This document shows, one piece after another, positions 5,994-6,443 of a stretch of 6,443 nucleotides of DNA. Both the position numbers and the translations under genes were made by a program. Under the pieces are notes generated by a model. The model saw only the letters and a program-made list of their open reading frames with translations, ran no database searches and was not told the DNA's origin. The stretch comes from Acidilobaceae archaeon (lineage in GTDB: Archaea > Thermoproteota > Thermoprotei_A > Sulfolobales > Acidilobaceae). The DNA is taken from the NCBI GenBank assembly GCA_027044005.1, contig JALUDK010000027.1, positions 1-6,443 on the forward strand, in the 5' to 3' direction. The number at the start of each line of letters is the position of its first letter. The stretch's first letter is position 1.

Positions 5994-6027
5994 GGGCCTA
6001 GCCTTGAATCTGGGCGGGGGTTTGGCT

Positions 6028-6387
6028 TTGGGCGTGGTTGAGTGTAGGGAGCGTTATATCGTTGGGGAGGAGCACTTGGCCGAGCATCTTGCTAGCAGGG
6101 GTGTGATGGTACTCTCTACTCCCTGCCTTATCCTGTTTATGGAGAAGACCGCGAGGACGTGTCTAGACAGGGTTGAGGGTGGCCCTAGCGTGGGTGTTAG
6201 GGTTGATGTGAGGCACCGTAGGCCCGTGCCGCTGGGTGGCGTGGTTGAGGTCCACGTGAAGGGCATGCCCACGGGGGGCGGCTACTACCTCTTCTCTGTC
6301 AAGGCGTATCACCGGGGCGAGCTCGTGGCTGAGGGGATACACTTGAGGAAGGTTGTCGGCGAGGGCTTTGCCGGTTCATCCCCATGA
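6028..6387 (+). CDS. Hotdog-fold acyl-CoA thioesterase, FlK-like
   Basis: A small single-domain hotdog protein resembling the fluoroacetyl-CoA thioesterase (FlK) family, which hydrolyses acyl-CoA thioesters in the cytoplasm, usually as a dimer. From TTG 6028 it has 119 residues. The diagnostic FlK-type segment is present: VLSTP with T31, the central helix LILFMEKTA with E39, and SVGVRVDVRHRRPVPLG with H63. These correspond to the Thr-Glu-His catalytic set, followed by the closing strands up to EGIHLRKVV. The true acyl substrate is unknown; fluoroacetate specificity should not be assumed. The frame extends up to TTG 6004, but that lies upstream of the predicted transcript start near 6014. TTG 6028 has GGGGGT 6 nt before it, and GTG 6034 or TTG 6022 remain possible. 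It diverges from apgM over a shared TATA element. Exact start uncertain; family fairly sure. Confidence 0.87.
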   Translation: MGVVECRERYIVGEEHLAEHLASRGVMVLSTPCLILFMEKTARTCLDRVEGGPSVGVRVDVRHRRPVPLGGVVEVHVKGMPTGGGYYLFSVKAYHRGELVAEGIHLRKVVGEGFAGSSP

Positions 6388-6413
6388 CGGGGCCTCCCGT
6401 GAACAACGTGAGG

Positions 6414-6427
6414 TTTATATAATAAAA
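6414..6427 (+). promoter_or_regulatory. Strong archaeal TATA box at the right edge
   Basis: TTTATATAATAAAA is the best TATA match in the window, 27 nt after the thioesterase stop. Its centre is about 22 nt before the GTG at 6441, so transcription should begin almost at that codon or just beyond. The G-rich run that follows (6428-6440) may be part of the initiation region. Confidence 0.7.
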
Positions 6428-6440
6428 GGGGGGTGGGGGC

Positions 6441-6443
6441 GTG
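6441..6443 (+). CDS. Possible first codon (GTG) of a gene continuing past the right edge
   Basis: Only one codon is visible. It follows a strong TATA box and the G-rich stretch GGGGTGGGGGC, and its context nearly duplicates that of the GTG/ATG start at 482. The product is unknown, and the true start could lie a few codons beyond the window. Confidence 0.35.

Overview
The window looks like a piece of a GC-rich hyperthermophilic crenarchaeal chromosome, most like the Desulfurococcales (Aeropyrum, Hyperthermus or Pyrodictium type). This placement is inferred. The grounds are dense small genes, AGG-dominated arginine codons, GTG/TTG starts, archaeal TATA elements about 25 nt ahead of plausible transcript starts, G-rich Shine-Dalgarno sequences, an archaeal-type cofactor-independent phosphoglycerate mutase, and many Glu/Lys/Arg-rich proteins. 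No tRNA, rRNA, CRISPR array, insertion sequence or integration signature was seen.

Left part (1-1900). A PPP-family Ser/Thr protein phosphatase runs off the left edge on the minus strand. It diverges from a 98-residue plus-strand protein of unknown function with a CxxC motif. That gene converges on, and overlaps by 32 nt, a minus-strand gene for a probable SRPBCC-fold protein with a four-cysteine tail. A 139-bp divergent intergenic region with two separate inverted repeats leads to a second plus-strand orphan of about 138 residues.

Middle part (1900-4670). A complete fatty acyl-CoA synthetase of the AlkK-like ANL type (plus strand) converges on a minus-strand, six-helix, cation-diffusion-facilitator-like membrane protein, again with exactly 32 nt of overlap. 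The membrane protein has its own promoter and seems to have lost half of the usual metal-site residues.

Right part (4670-6443). The archaeal phosphoglycerate mutase (minus) and a FlK-like hotdog acyl-CoA thioesterase (plus) diverge from one symmetrical TATA element. Its position suggests that both proteins start further inside than the longest open frames allow. The window ends in a strong TATA box followed by a G-rich leader and a GTG, probably the first codon of another plus-strand gene.

How the genes relate: most are single-gene transcription units in alternating orientation, not one operon. The acyl-CoA synthetase and the thioesterase could act on opposite sides of an acyl-CoA pool, and the mutase belongs to central glycolysis/gluconeogenesis. 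I see no defence, mobile or biosynthetic system here. The points most worth a second look are the shared bidirectional promoter, the degenerate CDF-like transporter, the SRPBCC-Cys4 protein with a candidate operator, and the two orphan proteins.
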